DNA of 50,166 nucleotides from Candidatus Bathyarchaeota archaeon (GCA_003165195.1 PLSP01000077.1:1-50166); one strand, 5' to 3'. Numbered from the stretch's first letter, positions 1-9,121 are shown. Notes: generated by a model from the sequence alone, not told the origin. A program made the numbers and translations.

Positions 1-153
1 AGTGAAGCAGCAGCAAAAGAACTTGCAAAAGCCCTTGAAGAAATCGGGATCAAAATCGCAAAAGAAGCGCTTGATTTTGCTATGCATGCTGGAAGAAAAA
101 CTATCAAAGCGGAAGATATTGAGATCGCCGCTAGAAAAGTAATGGGAAAATAG
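1..153 (+). CDS. Archaeal histone, C-terminal part (5' end outside window)
   Basis: The frame is open from base 1 to a TAG at 151-153 and gives 50 residues. The sequence ends with the typical histone-fold alpha2-loop-alpha3 segment of archaeal histones, with the run [20 protein letters not shown]. Archaeal histones are about 65-70 residues, so roughly the first 15-20 residues lie before the window. The protein wraps DNA as dimers that stack into longer particles. A T-rich tract follows directly. The assignment rests on this C-terminal half only. Confidence 0.9.
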   Translation, partial: SEAAAKELAKALEEIGIKIAKEALDFAMHAGRKTIKAEDIEIAARKVMGK

Positions 154-162
154 TAACCTTAT

Positions 163-205
163 AACATTCTTCCCTCCTTTCTTTTTGTTTTTTCTTTTTT
201 ATAGC
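163..205 (+). terminator. T-rich terminator after histone gene
   Basis: Several T runs (CTTTCTTTTTG, TTTTTTC, TTTTTTAT) follow within 50 bases of the histone stop. Archaeal RNA polymerase terminates at such T tracts without needing a hairpin. The oppositely oriented TrmB-like gene ends just beyond, at 230, so the tract separates two convergent genes. Confidence 0.6.
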
Positions 206-229
206 TAAAAAATTTTTTAGATACGTCTT

Positions 230-982
230 TTATGCCATTGCTGATGAATCCCACAAGAATTGAAAGTATTCGCGCGCAAAACCGACTAAGCCCACATGGT
301 TGCTCCAAATAACGAGGGTGGGTTTGTCTTCGCCTAAGAACAGCATGGCTTCTTTTCCGTCTGCTATTACGCCGCCGCCGAACATATGGTCACGAATTCG
401 CAGCTCATTTAACGTCGAATACTTTTTTAGAAAAAGCCAATCCTCCGCTTTGCCAGCGGCCATCAATTTTATGCTGACAGTTTTCTTTAGGCGGTTGCTC
501 AGCAGGGGTTCAGCCATGCTAATAACTGGTTTAGCAAATTCTGGGGCCGCTATCACAATTTCTTTGCTTGCTTTTGAGAGAACCTCTTCCAGTTTACCCA
601 AAATGGCTTGCTGCCCACGCAAAATCAGCATATCAGGGCGCTCAACCAGTTCATGCTTCTCGTATAGAGGCTGGAGCGTTTCTGAAACAGTGTTCTCCCA
701 GATAAGATATTTATCCTCGAGCCGCAACTTTGTGGAGCGTGTTGCTTCAATAGGTGGAGCAGGATAGTATTTGAAGGGGCGGCTCTCGCTGCTTTTAATC
801 CAACCCTTCTCTTTGAGCGAGTTGAGAACCTGATAGATTTTGCTGTAGGGAACTTTGGCTTCTCGGCTTATCTCCATAGCGGTCATTTGTTCGCCCTCTA
901 ACAAGGCAATATAAGCGTCAATTTCATAGGCGTTTAACCCCATTTCATGGAGTGCGTTTCTCGTGTTCTCGTTGATCGACAT
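230..982 (-). CDS. TrmB-family transcriptional regulator
   Basis: A 250-residue protein. Residues about 10-75 form a winged helix (LNAYEIDAYIALLEGE, then MEISREAKVPYSKIYQVLNSL and the wing GWIKSSESRPFKYYPAPP), the typical TrmB N-terminal DNA-binding domain. Residues about 110-250 resemble the phospholipase-D-like effector domain of TrmB proteins (DMLILRGQQAILGKLEEVL and a C-terminal LVIWSNHVGLVGFAREYF). TrmB proteins usually respond to sugars or other metabolites; the ligand here cannot be read from sequence. It starts with ATG at 982 and is divergent from the radical SAM gene at 1083, with about 100 bases between them, so it may control that gene. Confidence 0.85.
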   Translation of the reverse strand: MSINENTRNALHEMGLNAYEIDAYIALLEGEQMTAMEISREAKVPYSKIYQVLNSLKEKGWIKSSESRPFKYYPAPPIEATRSTKLRLEDKYLIWENTVSETLQPLYEKHELVERPDMLILRGQQAILGKLEEVLSKASKEIVIAAPEFAKPVISMAEPLLSNRLKKTVSIKLMAAGKAEDWLFLKKYSTLNELRIRDHMFGGGVIADGKEAMLFLGEDKPTLVIWSNHVGLVGFAREYFQFLWDSSAMA

Positions 983-1082
983 CTTTTCCCCTTAATCACC
1001 TTAGTAAACGTTTGGAAACCTTATTATCATCACTTTTGCTCTTAAGCCCTTCGCAACCTCTTAGATCTTGGAAGGCAACAGT

Positions 1083-2573
1083 ATGAAAGACATCAAACCT
1101 ACAAGAAGCATATGCCCTGAATGCCTCAAGGCAGTAGACGCCACAATCTACGAAGATGGCGGCAAAGTTTTCATCAAAAAGGACTGCTCTGAGCATGGGC
1201 ACTTTAACGAGCTTTACTGGTCAGACTATGACCAATATGTGCGTGCGGAGAAATATCGTTTTGACGGCGACGGAATTGCTAACCCTAGAACCGAAAAGAA
1301 AAATGGGTGCCCAAACGATTGCGGTATATGCCCAGAACATAAGTCTCACACAGCACTCGCAATAATAGATGTCACAAACAGGTGCAACTTAACCTGCCCC
1401 GTCTGCTTTGCCAATGCTGCTGCAGCAGGCTATGTTTATGAGCCCACAAAAGAGCAAATTATTGGTATGTTGGAGAACCTTCGAGCCAACAAGCCGGTGG
1501 CAGCCACGGCATTGCAGTTCAGCGGCGGAGAGCCAACTATACGCAAAGACCTTCCAGATTTTGTTAGAAAAGCGAAGGAGTTGGGCTTTGACCATATTGA
1601 AGTTAACACGAACGGGCTTCGTCTATCTCAGAGTGTTGAGTACTGCAGGCAACTCAAAGATGCCGGCGTAAGCACCATCTACCTTCAGTTCGACGGTTTA
1701 ACACCTGAAGTTTTCAAGTTTATCCGTGGCGTAGATCTGCTTGAAATAAAAATGAAAGCACTCGAAAACCTCCGAGAAGCAGGCTGGAACAGCGTCGTCT
1801 TGGTTGTAACACTTGTGAAAGGCGTTAACGACGGGCAGCTTGGCGATATCATCAATTTCGCAGCAAAAAATTTCGATGTAATTAGATGCATAAACGTTCA
1901 GCCAGTAAGCCTCTGTGGAAGGCTGCCCCAGAAAGACCGCGAAAACATGCGTATCACAATCCCAGACTTTATGAAGGCAGTCGAAGAGCAAACCGCAGGA
2001 ACAATCAAAGCCTCCGACTTCTACCCGGTGCCCACCGTTGTTCCAGTTTCCAAAGCCGTCGGCGCCCTAAAAGACAAACGTTACTTGGAGTTCACAGCTC
2101 ACCCGCACTGTGGCATGGCAACTTACCTGCTAATTGAAGACGGCAAAATTGTTCCCATCACTCGGTACGGTGATATAGAAAAATTCGTCAAAGTGCTAAA
2201 CAAAGTTTATCTGACAGCATCCAAGGGAAGCAAAACCAAAGCCAAACTACAATTGATTAGCTCTATGCGGCACGTCAAATTCGGATTCCTACGCAAATAC
2301 GTTCTTGGCGTGTTACTAAATGGCGATTACAAATCCCTTGGCGATCTTCAGCGCCAGTCAATTCTGCTTTCATCCATGCACTTTATGGATCCCTACAACT
2401 TTGACCTCGAACGTGTTCAACGCTGCCTAATCCACTACGCTGTCCCAGACGGACGCATAATTCCGTTCTGCACAATGAACTCAATACACCGCGTCGAAGT
2501 AGAAAAGAAACTTGGCGTTCCACTCAAAGATTGGAAAGCACAACATAAGGTTGAAATAAGCCAACCACAATAA
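1083..2573 (+). CDS. Radical SAM protein of the tetraether lipid synthase (Tes / GDGT-MAS) type
   Basis: A 496-residue protein. The radical SAM motif CNLTCPVC places Cys101, Cys105 and Cys108 to bind the catalytic [4Fe-4S] cluster. An N-terminal Cys-rich region has C11-x2-C14, Cys35 and C76-x3-C80-x2-C83. This arrangement, with a long C-terminal part ending in FCTMNSIHR, is what I know from the MJ0619-like family, which couples the two biphytanyl chains of archaeal lipids into tetraethers. The ATG at 1083 is preferred over an upstream TTG at 1068 because GGAAGG lies 7 bases ahead of it. Family membership is fairly secure; the lipid substrate is inferred. Other members of this radical SAM group have different substrates. 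Confidence 0.75.
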   Translation: MKDIKPTRSICPECLKAVDATIYEDGGKVFIKKDCSEHGHFNELYWSDYDQYVRAEKYRFDGDGIANPRTEKKNGCPNDCGICPEHKSHTALAIIDVTNRCNLTCPVCFANAAAAGYVYEPTKEQIIGMLENLRANKPVAATALQFSGGEPTIRKDLPDFVRKAKELGFDHIEVNTNGLRLSQSVEYCRQLKDAGVSTIYLQFDGLTPEVFKFIRGVDLLEIKMKALENLREAGWNSVVLVVTLVKGVNDGQLGDIINFAAKNFDVIRCINVQPVSLCGRLPQKDRENMRITIPDFMKAVEEQTAGTIKASDFYPVPTVVPVSKAVGALKDKRYLEFTAHPHCGMATYLLIEDGKIVPITRYGDIEKFVKVLNKVYLTASKGSKTKAKLQLISSMRHVKFGFLRKYVLGVLLNGDYKSLGDLQRQSILLSSMHFMDPYNFDLERVQRCLIHYAVPDGRIIPFCTMNSIHRVEVEKKLGVPLKDWKAQHKVEISQPQ

Positions 2574-2608
2574 AAATGCAGAACAAGAAAGAACTAAAGT
2601 GAAAAGTT

Positions 2609-2935
2609 ATGGGTGGAAAAAAGAAGCTCGGCATAAAGCAGATGGAGAAACAGCAGGTCAAAGAAGACGATTCTAAGACTGATAAGAAAAAAGAGAAAGC
2701 TGGTCCTCCGAAAGAACGCAAAACCGTCGGTATCATGCCTCCTGATGCAAAAGACGCTAAAATCGTCGCCGAAATCAAAAAAATGAGTGTTCTAACACCA
2801 TACGCAGTATCAACAAAGTACGGCGTGCGGATAAGTGCAGCTAAAGACTTCCTTGAAAATTTAGAAGCAAACGGTCAAGTGCAACTGATTTCTGGAAGCC
2901 ACAACATAAAAATCTACAAGCCTACAGCAGCATAG
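2609..2935 (+). CDS. 30S ribosomal protein S25e
   Basis: A 108-residue basic protein. A lysine-rich N-terminal tail (about residues 1-45) precedes a winged-helix core with KMSVLTPYAVSTKYGVRISA and the ending GSHNIKIYKPTAA, characteristic of S25e in archaea and eukaryotes. It is a small-subunit head protein. The gene follows the radical SAM gene by 35 bases on the same strand and may be cotranscribed, though a ribosomal gene here is more likely to have its own signal. Length is normal for archaeal S25e with an extended tail. Confidence 0.92.
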   Translation: MGGKKKLGIKQMEKQQVKEDDSKTDKKKEKAGPPKERKTVGIMPPDAKDAKIVAEIKKMSVLTPYAVSTKYGVRISAAKDFLENLEANGQVQLISGSHNIKIYKPTAA

Positions 2936-2990
2936 CTGCTCTAAGCTCAATTATTTTATAAAAAATTTTACTCGATGAGGTTGTTTTGTT

Positions 2991-3473
2991 TTGCCTGATT
3001 TTCCTGAAAGAGTCTATACTGCGGACGAAGTACAAGCCGCCAAGACGCTCGTTGAGCAAGGGTATAAACATAGTTTAACCGTAGAAGGCTCACCGGACTT
3101 TACCGCAAAAGTCAACAGCGCTCTTGAATTAGTTAAAACTGCTGGCTACAGCGACTTTTTGACCTCTTACATAAGAAAGATTCAGGAAATTGACGGCATA
3201 ACTCAGCTTCGTGAAACAGAAGTTTCGATCTGGGCAAACAAATTCGCAGTAGAAAACTACGTTGACTTCGCAAGCCTGCTAGTGCAGAAAGCTTACCACA
3301 TGAAAGAGTACCTGGAAGGCGAACTTTACTATGGTGGCAACGCTGAGAAACGTTCCGTTGCTAAACGAGTAGAGTTTCTAAACGAGTTACGACAAAAAAC
3401 CGTTGATGCCGAAGTGAAAGAAGAATGCGAGCGACTTCTCCAGATGTGGAAGGAAAGCTCGTTCGCTTTCTAA
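2991..3473 (+). CDS. Conserved-looking hypothetical protein, all alpha-helical
   Basis: A 160-residue acidic, helical protein that I do not recognise. The start is TTG at 2991 behind GATGAGG. It has no Cys pairs, signal peptide or membrane segment. The middle (EVSIWANKFAVENYVDFASLL) and the C-terminus (VEFLNELRQKTVDAEVKEE) look like amphipathic helices. It follows S25e by 55 bases and overlaps the convergent gene end at 3470 by 4 bases. A cytosolic structural or adaptor role is possible, but nothing in the sequence fixes a function. Confidence 0.6.
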   Translation: MPDFPERVYTADEVQAAKTLVEQGYKHSLTVEGSPDFTAKVNSALELVKTAGYSDFLTSYIRKIQEIDGITQLRETEVSIWANKFAVENYVDFASLLVQKAYHMKEYLEGELYYGGNAEKRSVAKRVEFLNELRQKTVDAEVKEECERLLQMWKESSFAF

Positions 3474-3856
3474 ACCGTTGATACGTAAACTCTTATTCGT
3501 GTTCCACTTTTAACTTGACGAAAAATTTCCAAGTTACTTGTAACTTTGCCAAGGATGCTCACTGGGCTGTAGGGCTGTGATTTCCCGTAGAACACACATA
3601 ATGCGCTGCCCATTGGCCAGAAAGCAATGGTGCCTGTTTCCACCGTTGGCTTCGCTTTTTCCTCACCCATCTTTATTGGGATTTCAAAGTAAACCTCCTC
3701 TTTCCAAATAGCTGCTCTGCCTTCAAGCGGAAACTTTCGTACCATCGTGTCGATGGTTCTTGGCGCCAGAAACCTTACTAATTCGCCTTCGGCCTCACCT
3801 AAGCCTTCAATGAAAAATTTTACTTTTATCCGCGAAATGTCTGTTTCATTACTCAC
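3470..3856 (-). CDS. Cyclophilin-like fold protein (DUF369 / COG2164 type)
   Basis: A beta-rich protein of about 128 residues. It has the pattern GEAEGELVRFLAPRTIDTMV, then GRAAIWKEEVYFEIPI and GTIAFWPMGSALCVFYG, ending in KSGTRIRVYVST. This is the small archaeal/Thermotoga cyclophilin-like family, which keeps the fold but is not shown to be a prolyl isomerase. I chose GTG at 3856, which has GGAG 10 bases ahead. A TTG at 3898 in the same frame would add 14 residues not typical of the family. Role unknown. Confidence 0.75.
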   Translation of the reverse strand: MSNETDISRIKVKFFIEGLGEAEGELVRFLAPRTIDTMVRKFPLEGRAAIWKEEVYFEIPIKMGEEKAKPTVETGTIAFWPMGSALCVFYGKSQPYSPVSILGKVTSNLEIFRQVKSGTRIRVYVSTV

Positions 3857-4022
3857 GTGCTTCGAGCTCCATAACGAAAACGAGTTTAGGCTAAACAAAA
3901 GGAGAAGTACGATTTAACTCTTACAGTTTATCAAGTTCTTGTTATTGCACAATGGCTAGCGTTGTACATTCACATAGGCTAATTAGAGTTCACTCTCTAA
4001 ATGCTCGGGAAGGTGAATTTGT

Positions 4023-4415
4023 ATGTCTTTGGACTTAATCGGAGAATTTACGGGGAAAAATACTGTTACCAGAGTTTTGCCGGATGGAAAAATCGAGGTC
4101 TCTAATCAAGGAATGGGACAAATCTTGGGAATTGATGCTTTCCTCATGTCCACAGCAGTAGGAACAATGGCAAACGGAATCTTTACTGGGGAAGTAAACA
4201 CGCTACTAACAACAATGGATGGGGCAACCATGAATATTAAAAGCAACGCAGTAAGTTGGCAAGACACTCAAGGAAAAGGCGGAATCACTCGCGCCGGTTC
4301 TATTCAAATGACGCAGTCCCAAAAACTCATTCAATTAAACACAGTCATATTGTTGCATGAATACGTCACCAACGAGCTCGGTGACTGGACTGGCAAAATC
4401 TGGGTTTGGAAATAG
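4023..4415 (+). CDS. Hypothetical beta-rich protein
   Basis: A 130-residue protein starting with ATG at 4023 behind a strong GGAAGGTGA. It alternates short beta strands with Gly/Thr turns (VTRVLPDGKIEVSNQGMGQI, GIFTGEVNTLLTTMDGATM) and ends in GDWTGKIWVWK. This periodicity fits a small beta barrel, such as the calycin or allene-oxide-cyclase-like shapes seen in archaeal unknowns. There is no signal peptide, Cys motif or catalytic signature. It stands alone, converging with the NAD-kinase-like gene 8 bases away. Function unknown. Confidence 0.65.
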   Translation: MSLDLIGEFTGKNTVTRVLPDGKIEVSNQGMGQILGIDAFLMSTAVGTMANGIFTGEVNTLLTTMDGATMNIKSNAVSWQDTQGKGGITRAGSIQMTQSQKLIQLNTVILLHEYVTNELGDWTGKIWVWK

Positions 4416-4422
4416 CCACTAG

Positions 4423-5550
4423 TTATTCTATATGCATTTCTTGCTCGGTTTTGTAGTCTATTATAACTTTGACTCCATGAGCCTTGAATTCGCGGTCAAG
4501 TTCAGGGTCGCCAGTGTCAACACGCAAACTTTTTAGTCTATCCAACTTGCCCTTGGTTGCAATTACAACGATGCTGTCTAGACCAACTTGACGGATTACC
4601 CTACTGCTTATCTGCTGATTTCCTCTGCCGAAAATAAATCCTTGCCCCCCAATAGGTGTAACAATTATCTTTGCAGCATTGCCTGAGATTGCTTTAAGGA
4701 TTTGTGTCTCATTTGCGTCGCCTAAAACTATTTTCTTGTTATCTATCAGGTCGACGCCCAGAAGGGTTTTCTTTTGATCTAAAAGGTCGCTGATAATGCG
4801 CGTGGTCGTTCCTGGACCAAGGATGTAGATAATGTTAGGCTGCATTTCTTCTATGATGTGGACAGCTATTGCTGCTTGGTTGCGCAGTTCGCTCTCAGTA
4901 GTTGGGCTCTCCATTTTGCCCTCTTGAATTAGATGGGGTTCGTAGGGGCTCAGCAAGTACCCATAGAGCTCAGCTGATAGGTGTCCTTTCCTAAAGGCCT
5001 CTTCATCCACATCCATCACTTCAGCTTCATGCAATGGCAGCGCACCCCACAGATAATTCGCTGCGACACGCGCAGCTGCTAGCGGACTCACAGCGAATAT
5101 GGCACTGTGCATTTTAACTCCTGTAGGAACACCCAGCACAGGGACCTTCGTGTCGACTGCTTTGAGCACGTCACGGGCGGTTCCGTCGCCCCCACAGAAA
5201 ACAAGCAAATCAACATCTGCCTTAACCATTTCATACGTGATTTCCTGCGTATCCTTCGAGGACGTTTCAGCCCTAGCTTCCCCTTTAACTTCAAAAGTGA
5301 AACCAAGTTTTTCAGCTTCGTCCTTCCCCATACTGCCAGCTCCTACCACCAACCGAAGGTCTTCTTTTCGGGGCGCCAATTGGAAAAGAAAGGTTTCTGC
5401 CCTCTGGGAAGCTATGGGCTGGGCTCCGAGGGCTTTGGCTTTTTCGAGGATTGCTTTGCCGTCTGTTCCTTTCAAACCCACGGCGCCGCCCATCCCAGCA
5501 ACTGGGTTAACGATGAACCCGATGGTTTTTACTTGACTTTTCTGGGTCAT
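4423..5550 (-). CDS. ATP-NAD kinase family protein (COG3199 type)
   Basis: A 375-residue protein. The N-terminal NPVAGMGG (residues 15-22) and GGDGT (120-124) are the hallmark nucleotide motifs shared by NAD kinases and diacylglycerol kinases. The later segment IIYILGPGTTTRIISDLL and the C-terminal GRGNQQISSRV mark the archaeal/bacterial COG3199 subfamily, longer than the classic roughly 275-residue NAD kinase. The expected reaction is ATP-dependent phosphorylation of NAD or a related nucleotide; which one is not settled for this subfamily. It begins 1 base after the purB stop, so the two genes are almost certainly cotranscribed. Confidence 0.82.
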   Translation of the reverse strand: MTQKSQVKTIGFIVNPVAGMGGAVGLKGTDGKAILEKAKALGAQPIASQRAETFLFQLAPRKEDLRLVVGAGSMGKDEAEKLGFTFEVKGEARAETSSKDTQEITYEMVKADVDLLVFCGGDGTARDVLKAVDTKVPVLGVPTGVKMHSAIFAVSPLAAARVAANYLWGALPLHEAEVMDVDEEAFRKGHLSAELYGYLLSPYEPHLIQEGKMESPTTESELRNQAAIAVHIIEEMQPNIIYILGPGTTTRIISDLLDQKKTLLGVDLIDNKKIVLGDANETQILKAISGNAAKIIVTPIGGQGFIFGRGNQQISSRVIRQVGLDSIVVIATKGKLDRLKSLRVDTGDPELDREFKAHGVKVIIDYKTEQEMHIE

Positions 5551-5551
5551 T

Positions 5552-6892
5552 TTATAACCTAGCTTGGGCGAACCTCTCGGCTTGCTTAACGGCCGTGCCC
5601 AAATAACTCTTCGGATTCAACGCCATATCAATTTCCTTCTCGGTTAATTTGATGCTTACCAGTTTATCCTGCAAAAGCACCTGTTTGAAATCTCGTTTTT
5701 CTTCCGCGCTTTGAATTGTTAATTTTCTTAAAAGTTCGTGAGCTTCTTGTCTGTTAACGCCCTTTTTGGTTAATGCCATCATAACGGATTCTGACATGGC
5801 TCGTCCCTGCGTTAGGCTTAGGTTATGTAGCATCCGTTCTTTATCTACCCGAATATTAGCGACTATGTTGCACATCAGGTTCAGGATGTAATCAAGGAGG
5901 ATATTTGATTCTGGCAGAATGAACCGTTCAGCTGATGACTGAGTTAAGTCACGTTCATGCCAAGTAACCATGTCTTCCAACGCTGGATTCGCGAGGCTCC
6001 GCACTATTCGGGCAAGTCCGCACACACGCTCACATGTCTCAGGATTCTGTTTATGCGGCATCGTAGAACTGCCGACCTGCTTAGAGGATTCAAAAGACTC
6101 GAAAACCTCAGCGATTTCAGGGCGTTGAAGTTCACGAATTTCGGTGGCGAAGTTCTCAAGTGAAGATGCAATCATGGCGTAGTTGCATACCAATTCCGCA
6201 TAGCGGTCTCTTTGCACAATCTGGGTTGAGATTTCGGTTGCTTTAAGCCCAAGCTGTTTCATCACAAGCAGCTGAATCTCCTCAGCGTGCTCGCCCAAAC
6301 CCGCCTGTGTTCCCACTGCACCGCTGACTTTCCCTGCAAGGACACGTTTTTTACACTCGTTTAATCGTTCAATGTGCCTGTTTACCTCATAGCCCCAAAC
6401 TGCAAATTTAAAGCCCAAAGTAATTGGCAAAGCATGTTGCCCATGAGTTCTGCCAATCATAACCGTATTCTCGTGGGCTGCTGCCTGCTTTTGCAGAACG
6501 GTTCTGAAATCTGCAAGCTTGCCCTCAATAATGCCCAAAGCGTATTTGAGTTGTAGGGCGTTTGCGGTGTCCACTATATCGTAGCTGGTTGCCCCCAAAT
6601 GTACGTAGGCGCCGCTTGAACCGCATACTTCGGAGAGCACGCGTACCAGCGATGCGATATCATGCTTTATTTCTTTCTCTATTGCTTTGACTCGTTCAAC
6701 CTTAACGTATTTGGTGTTTGCCATTGAGGCGATTTTTTCTGCGTCAGCCATTGGGAAGTCACCGACTTTTGCATGTGCCAAAGCCAATGCTGCCTCAACA
6801 TCGAGCAGTTTTTGCACCCGGTTTTCTTCCTCGAAGACTTTAAGCATTTCAGGCGTTCCATAACGACCTGTGTCTATGGGTAGGATAGGCAA
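5552..6892 (-). CDS. purB: Adenylosuccinate lyase
   Basis: A 446-residue member of the fumarase/aspartase superfamily. The signature GSSTMPHKQNPE is at residues 274-285, the catalytic-His segment RTHGQHA at about 148-154, and ATSYDIVDT at about 101. It cleaves SAICAR and adenylosuccinate to release fumarate in purine synthesis. Length matches archaeal PurB. It starts with ATG at 6892, and the downstream NAD-kinase-like gene follows almost without a gap. Confidence 0.95.
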   Translation of the reverse strand: MPILPIDTGRYGTPEMLKVFEEENRVQKLLDVEAALALAHAKVGDFPMADAEKIASMANTKYVKVERVKAIEKEIKHDIASLVRVLSEVCGSSGAYVHLGATSYDIVDTANALQLKYALGIIEGKLADFRTVLQKQAAAHENTVMIGRTHGQHALPITLGFKFAVWGYEVNRHIERLNECKKRVLAGKVSGAVGTQAGLGEHAEEIQLLVMKQLGLKATEISTQIVQRDRYAELVCNYAMIASSLENFATEIRELQRPEIAEVFESFESSKQVGSSTMPHKQNPETCERVCGLARIVRSLANPALEDMVTWHERDLTQSSAERFILPESNILLDYILNLMCNIVANIRVDKERMLHNLSLTQGRAMSESVMMALTKKGVNRQEAHELLRKLTIQSAEEKRDFKQVLLQDKLVSIKLTEKEIDMALNPKSYLGTAVKQAERFAQARL

Positions 6893-7287
6893 GTGATTTT
6901 CCTCAGAGGGAAGGATATGCCAGTTTAAAGATTAATGTTTTGCCAGTTAAAACACAAGCTTGCGTGTGATAAGCAGAGGAATTTGAGTTGGTTTGTGGTT
7001 GCTTCATAAGACATCACACCCTTTAGTCTCTGAGCGATGTGAACAGTTGTTTAAAAAAACATGTTGGGGTAGGGTCTTGAAGGTCAATTGAACCAAATGT
7101 GGAAAAGAACTTGCTAAAACCGACAGAAAAATCGAAAACTCCTGCTTCCATGTAGCACAGTACACCTGCTAAGTATGCGGAACAAAATTCAAAGTAACCT
7201 GCTGATAACGTAAAACCGCTCTTTAGGGATAAACTGATTAAAGACCACTGTTTTACCAATCTTATTACAAAACGCAAATAGTGCTTG
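6893..7287. other. Intergenic region between divergent purB and asparagine synthetase genes
   Basis: These 395 bases separate two divergent genes and must hold both promoters. On the purB side there is a T/A-rich stretch around 6925-6945. On the other side, AAACTGATTAAAGACC lies near 7225-7245. Frames that remain open here on the minus strand run into the N-terminal coding part of the next gene and have no start signal or recognisable protein. I see no tRNA or strong repeat. Confidence 0.4.
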
Positions 7288-8745
7288 GTGTGTGGGATGA
7301 AGGTAACCGTTGCCGTATTAGATAAAAAAGGTGATAACGTTGTTGACCGAACGCTTGGAGTCCTCAATGATTTAAGCGTCGGGCAGGTTTGCAATTTTGG
7401 GTTAATTTCTCCGAAGAAAGCTGTTTTCGAGAAAAATATTGGACTTTTGCGAAGGCAGGGTATTGATTCTTCAACTGCAACCGGCTTTGTTTCTTCCAAG
7501 CCTCGAGCGACAGGTTATGAGTTCTTACAGTTAGATGATGCCGCCCTTGTTTTTGAAGGCAGAGTCTACTCTCCCACGCCCAGAAAGGTTGTGATGGAGC
7601 AGGTTGCCAAAGAACCTCAGCATTGTGAGAGGTTGCTACAAACGTTGCTTTCAAACGCCGATGGTGACTACATGTTTCTGATGCTAAAAGAAGGCTGGAT
7701 TGCTGCCGGAAGAGACCCAGTTGGAGTGCAGCCCCTCTATTTTGGAGAAAACCAAGACGTTGCCGTTTTTGCAACAAATAAAGAGGCACTTTGGAAACTG
7801 GGTATAGAGAACCCCGGTTCTTTTCCGCCTGGAAACCTCGCGTACGTCAACTCTTCAGGCTTCCAATTCAAAGCTGTAAAAACGCTGCCTTATGCGGAGG
7901 TGACAGCTTTGACGTTGGATGAAGCGGCAAAAAAGCTGCAGCTTCTCTTGGAGGAGTCGATTCGACGGCGGACTCGCGATGTGAATGAAGTTGCGGTTGC
8001 TTTTTCGGGTGGTTTGGACAGCAGTTTGGTGGCTTACTTGGCTAGCAAACTTGGGTTGAAAGTTACTCTGCTGCATGTTAGCATGGAGAATCAGGCGGAG
8101 ACTGAGGAAGCTATCGTGGCATCAGACAAGCTGAATTTGCCAATTGAGATTGACTTGTTCAAGGACTCGGATGTTGAGATGGCGCTGCCCCAAGTGGTGG
8201 CGCTAATTGAGGAGGCTGACGCGGTCAAGGCGGCTGTTGGGTTGCCGTTTTATTGGACGGCGGAAAAGGCTGCTGAAGAAGGTTTGAATGTTATGTTGGC
8301 TGGGCAAGGTGCAGACGAACTATTCGGTGGGTACCAGCGTTATGTTGCTGAGCTTTGCAGGGATGGCGTGGAGGCTGTTCGCAAGACGATGTTTGGTGAT
8401 GTTGCTGGGATTCATATGAGCAACTTGGAGCGGGACCTGAAAATTACGGGTTGGTTTGATGTGGAGTTGCGTTTGCCGTTTGCGTGGGTTGATCTTGTCG
8501 AGTTCGCCTTGAACTTGCCGATTGAATGCAAAATTGAGCCGAAGGCGGATACGCTACGGAAGCTTGTGCTGCGGAAGGTGGCGTTAAACGTTGGCCTGCC
8601 ACTATCGATGGTTGATAAGCCCAAGAAGGCGGTGCAGTACTCGACAGGGATGAACAACGCCATCAAGCGGGTGGCTAAGAAACAAGGCAAAACAGCTAAC
8701 GAATATGTGAATGAACTTTTTCAATCTTTTAGAAACAAGCCCTAA
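7288..8745 (+). CDS. asnB: Glutamine-dependent asparagine synthetase
   Basis: A 485-residue protein with two domains. Residues 1 to about 185 are a class II glutamine amidotransferase with GDYMFLMLKEGWIAAGRDPVG. Residues about 215-485 are the synthetase domain with the PP-loop SGGLDSS at 240-246 and AGQGADELFGGYQRY. The GTG at 7288 is chosen because it gives M-C-G, making Cys2 the mature N-terminal nucleophile, as the family requires. A TTG at 7285 would bury it. It forms Asn from Asp, ATP and Gln. The glutaminase half is rather divergent at its start, so a related amidotransferase activity is possible. Confidence 0.86.
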   Translation: MCGMKVTVAVLDKKGDNVVDRTLGVLNDLSVGQVCNFGLISPKKAVFEKNIGLLRRQGIDSSTATGFVSSKPRATGYEFLQLDDAALVFEGRVYSPTPRKVVMEQVAKEPQHCERLLQTLLSNADGDYMFLMLKEGWIAAGRDPVGVQPLYFGENQDVAVFATNKEALWKLGIENPGSFPPGNLAYVNSSGFQFKAVKTLPYAEVTALTLDEAAKKLQLLLEESIRRRTRDVNEVAVAFSGGLDSSLVAYLASKLGLKVTLLHVSMENQAETEEAIVASDKLNLPIEIDLFKDSDVEMALPQVVALIEEADAVKAAVGLPFYWTAEKAAEEGLNVMLAGQGADELFGGYQRYVAELCRDGVEAVRKTMFGDVAGIHMSNLERDLKITGWFDVELRLPFAWVDLVEFALNLPIECKIEPKADTLRKLVLRKVALNVGLPLSMVDKPKKAVQYSTGMNNAIKRVAKKQGKTANEYVNELFQSFRNKP

Positions 8746-9038
8746 AACAGAAAAGCAACCCAAAACATCGTTTGCTATCCAGAAAGCAAAGCCTAACAGT
8801 TCTGCATGCAAAAAACCGTTTTCGCCCTTTGAATGGGAGGCATTAATAGGCGCTAAGAGGCGGGGAAAGGCGCAGGGCAACGGGAAAAAACATTTAGGCA
8901 CGCTACGGCACGGGAAAACACGCTAAAACATGCAACCTGCCAACGCCCCGAACGCCAAATCAAAAAAGCAACCCAAAACACAAGCAACAAAATTTTGGCT
9001 CTCGAAGTTACGGGTTTGTTTGCCTGACGTAGCACCGA

Positions 9039-9071
9039 ATAGAGGAGAGGGTAGGGGTCTACTATTTGTAA
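9039..9071 (+). repeat. Imperfect direct repeat, copy 1
   Basis: The copy begins ATAGAGGAGAGGG, continues AGGGGTCTACTATTTG and ends TAA. It aligns with the copy starting at 9122, with two small gaps and a few mismatches. GGGGTCTAC is identical in both. Confidence 0.5.
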
Positions 9072-9121
9072 CTGTTTTCTATAGTCAAATAGGCGGACTG
9101 AATTTGCCAACGCCCTGCCTC

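Noticed and set aside
5099-5562. Two plus-strand frames over the NAD-kinase-like gene
   Set aside because: They are antisense to conserved motifs of that gene and are Ser/Pro/Arg-rich, as expected for shadow frames.
7023-7499. Long minus-strand frame over the asparagine synthetase start
   Set aside because: It lies opposite a well-supported coding region, has no ribosome-binding site and gives no recognisable protein.
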